In this document: positions 63,370-64,000 of the stretch, piece by piece | How positions within the stretch are numbered: the stretch's first letter is position 1 | How the letters are laid out: each line of letters starts with the position of its first letter | NCBI RefSeq assembly: GCF_020882245.1 | Contig: NC_083597.1 | Coordinates: 64,644,152-64,708,151 of the forward strand | Length of the DNA stretch: 64,000 nt | From: Rhopalosiphum padi | Lineage: Eukaryota; Arthropoda; Insecta; Hemiptera; Aphididae | Direction: 5' to 3' | Made by a program: the position numbers and the translations under genes | Notes under the pieces: model-generated | Database searches by the model: none | Seen by the model: the letters and a program-made list of their open reading frames with translations, nothing else | Told to the model about the DNA's origin: nothing

Positions 63370-63850
63370 TACAAGATGATTCACCGAGCATATTTAAAAC
63401 TATTTTTTTTTTAATAGTGAATTCGTTTCATATTCAGAGTGTTGGAATTTTTAAATATTCTCACTTTAAACTATTTTGAAATTAGTAGGTTTACATACCA
63501 TTTAAACCTTAAATGTTAAGGGATAAACTGTGGTAATAACAATTTTTTTTTAAATTAAAATCAACTTTATTTAATATTAATAATAATATTGATTAGTGTC
63601 TATGATAATTTAAAACTATTGCAATCATTAATAATTAATATTAATTTATTACAATTTTATAATTAGTAAATATCATCCGTGTGTATTATGATCAATACCT
63701 AGTTCAATATAAATGTATATACATTTTATTATTTTATATTTATCTAAAATCATTTCCGAGGACTATTATCCCTATAGTATAATAAATGATGTATGTGTTA
63801 ATAACTCAGAAATAACTCGTTCGAATTTTGATTTAGCTACATATACATTT
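63370..63850. mobile_element. TIR family copy 8, left end clear, right end not defined
   Basis: The left end is TACAAGATGATTCACCGAGC then ATATTTAAAA, close to the family terminus. The right-hand part has CCGAGGACTATTATCCCTAT and CTCGTTCGAATTTTGATTTA, shared with copy 5. A right TIR is not visible before the window ends. Non-coding. Confidence 0.65.
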
Positions 63851-64000
63851 TCATCAAAATAATCTGAAAATGTTGCAAGAGAATAAAATATGACTGTAAT
63901 GTACCTATAATATACCACAATATTCGTGCTGTATTGACGTATTGTGTATTTATCAAATAGATATTGGATGTAAATCATATGTAATCTATGTAAATAACAA

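Noticed and set aside
1..64000. CRISPR arrays, bacterial operons, prophage or endosymbiont DNA
   Set aside because: No regularly spaced repeats, no ribosome-binding sites with dense long frames, and the composition is uniform eukaryotic AT-rich DNA with microsatellites.

Overview
This is AT-rich eukaryotic DNA, dense in (TA)n, (CA)n and trinucleotide microsatellites, with no bacterial gene organisation and no intact gene of any kind. The composition, the abundant GTAGGTACCTA-type words, the mix of degenerate transposons and short TTAGG-like tracts (the telomere unit of most insects) suggest an insect, most probably an aphid. That assignment is inference; no marker gene is present to fix it.

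Layout. 1-8.8 kb is AT-rich non-coding sequence with two members of a terminal-inverted-repeat (TIR) family and a perfect 24-bp inverted repeat (7,922/8,076). At 8.83-9.04 kb there is a tract made almost only of C and A. 9.06-10.4 kb is richer in GC and microsatellites. 10.9-14.4 kb holds two more TIR elements and a mariner transposase remnant that abuts one of them. 16.96-17.64 kb has a Jockey-type LINE reverse-transcriptase fossil and, next to it, a LINE-like 3' end on the other strand. 19.4-22.3 kb has two further interspersed-repeat pieces. 22.4-28.3 kb carries two GC islets and a fifth TIR element. 32-39 kb has hairpins, more GC islets and a Jockey C-terminal fossil (34.69-34.92 kb). 40.7-45.2 kb has the longest open frame of the window, a near-perfect 17-bp hairpin, TIR copy 6 and a broken KRAB-A-domain-protein-2-like (integrase zinc-finger) fragment folded back on its own 5' part. 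47.05-48.84 kb is the largest GC/CpG-rich block and the best candidate for a promoter or 5' exon. 49-64 kb is mostly AT-rich, with TIR copies 7 and 8 and two repeat pieces at 59.0-59.76 kb.

I could not identify one convincing host protein-coding exon, so the window is either a gene desert or the inside of a very large intron. The most coherent signal is a fold-back, TIR-bearing, non-autonomous repeat family present at least eight times; at least one copy (56.86-57.35 kb) has arms of about 200 bp that could fold into a long hairpin. Three open frames (27,225-27,461, 18,812-19,033 and 40,732-41,151, all minus strand) are listed as weak candidates only.
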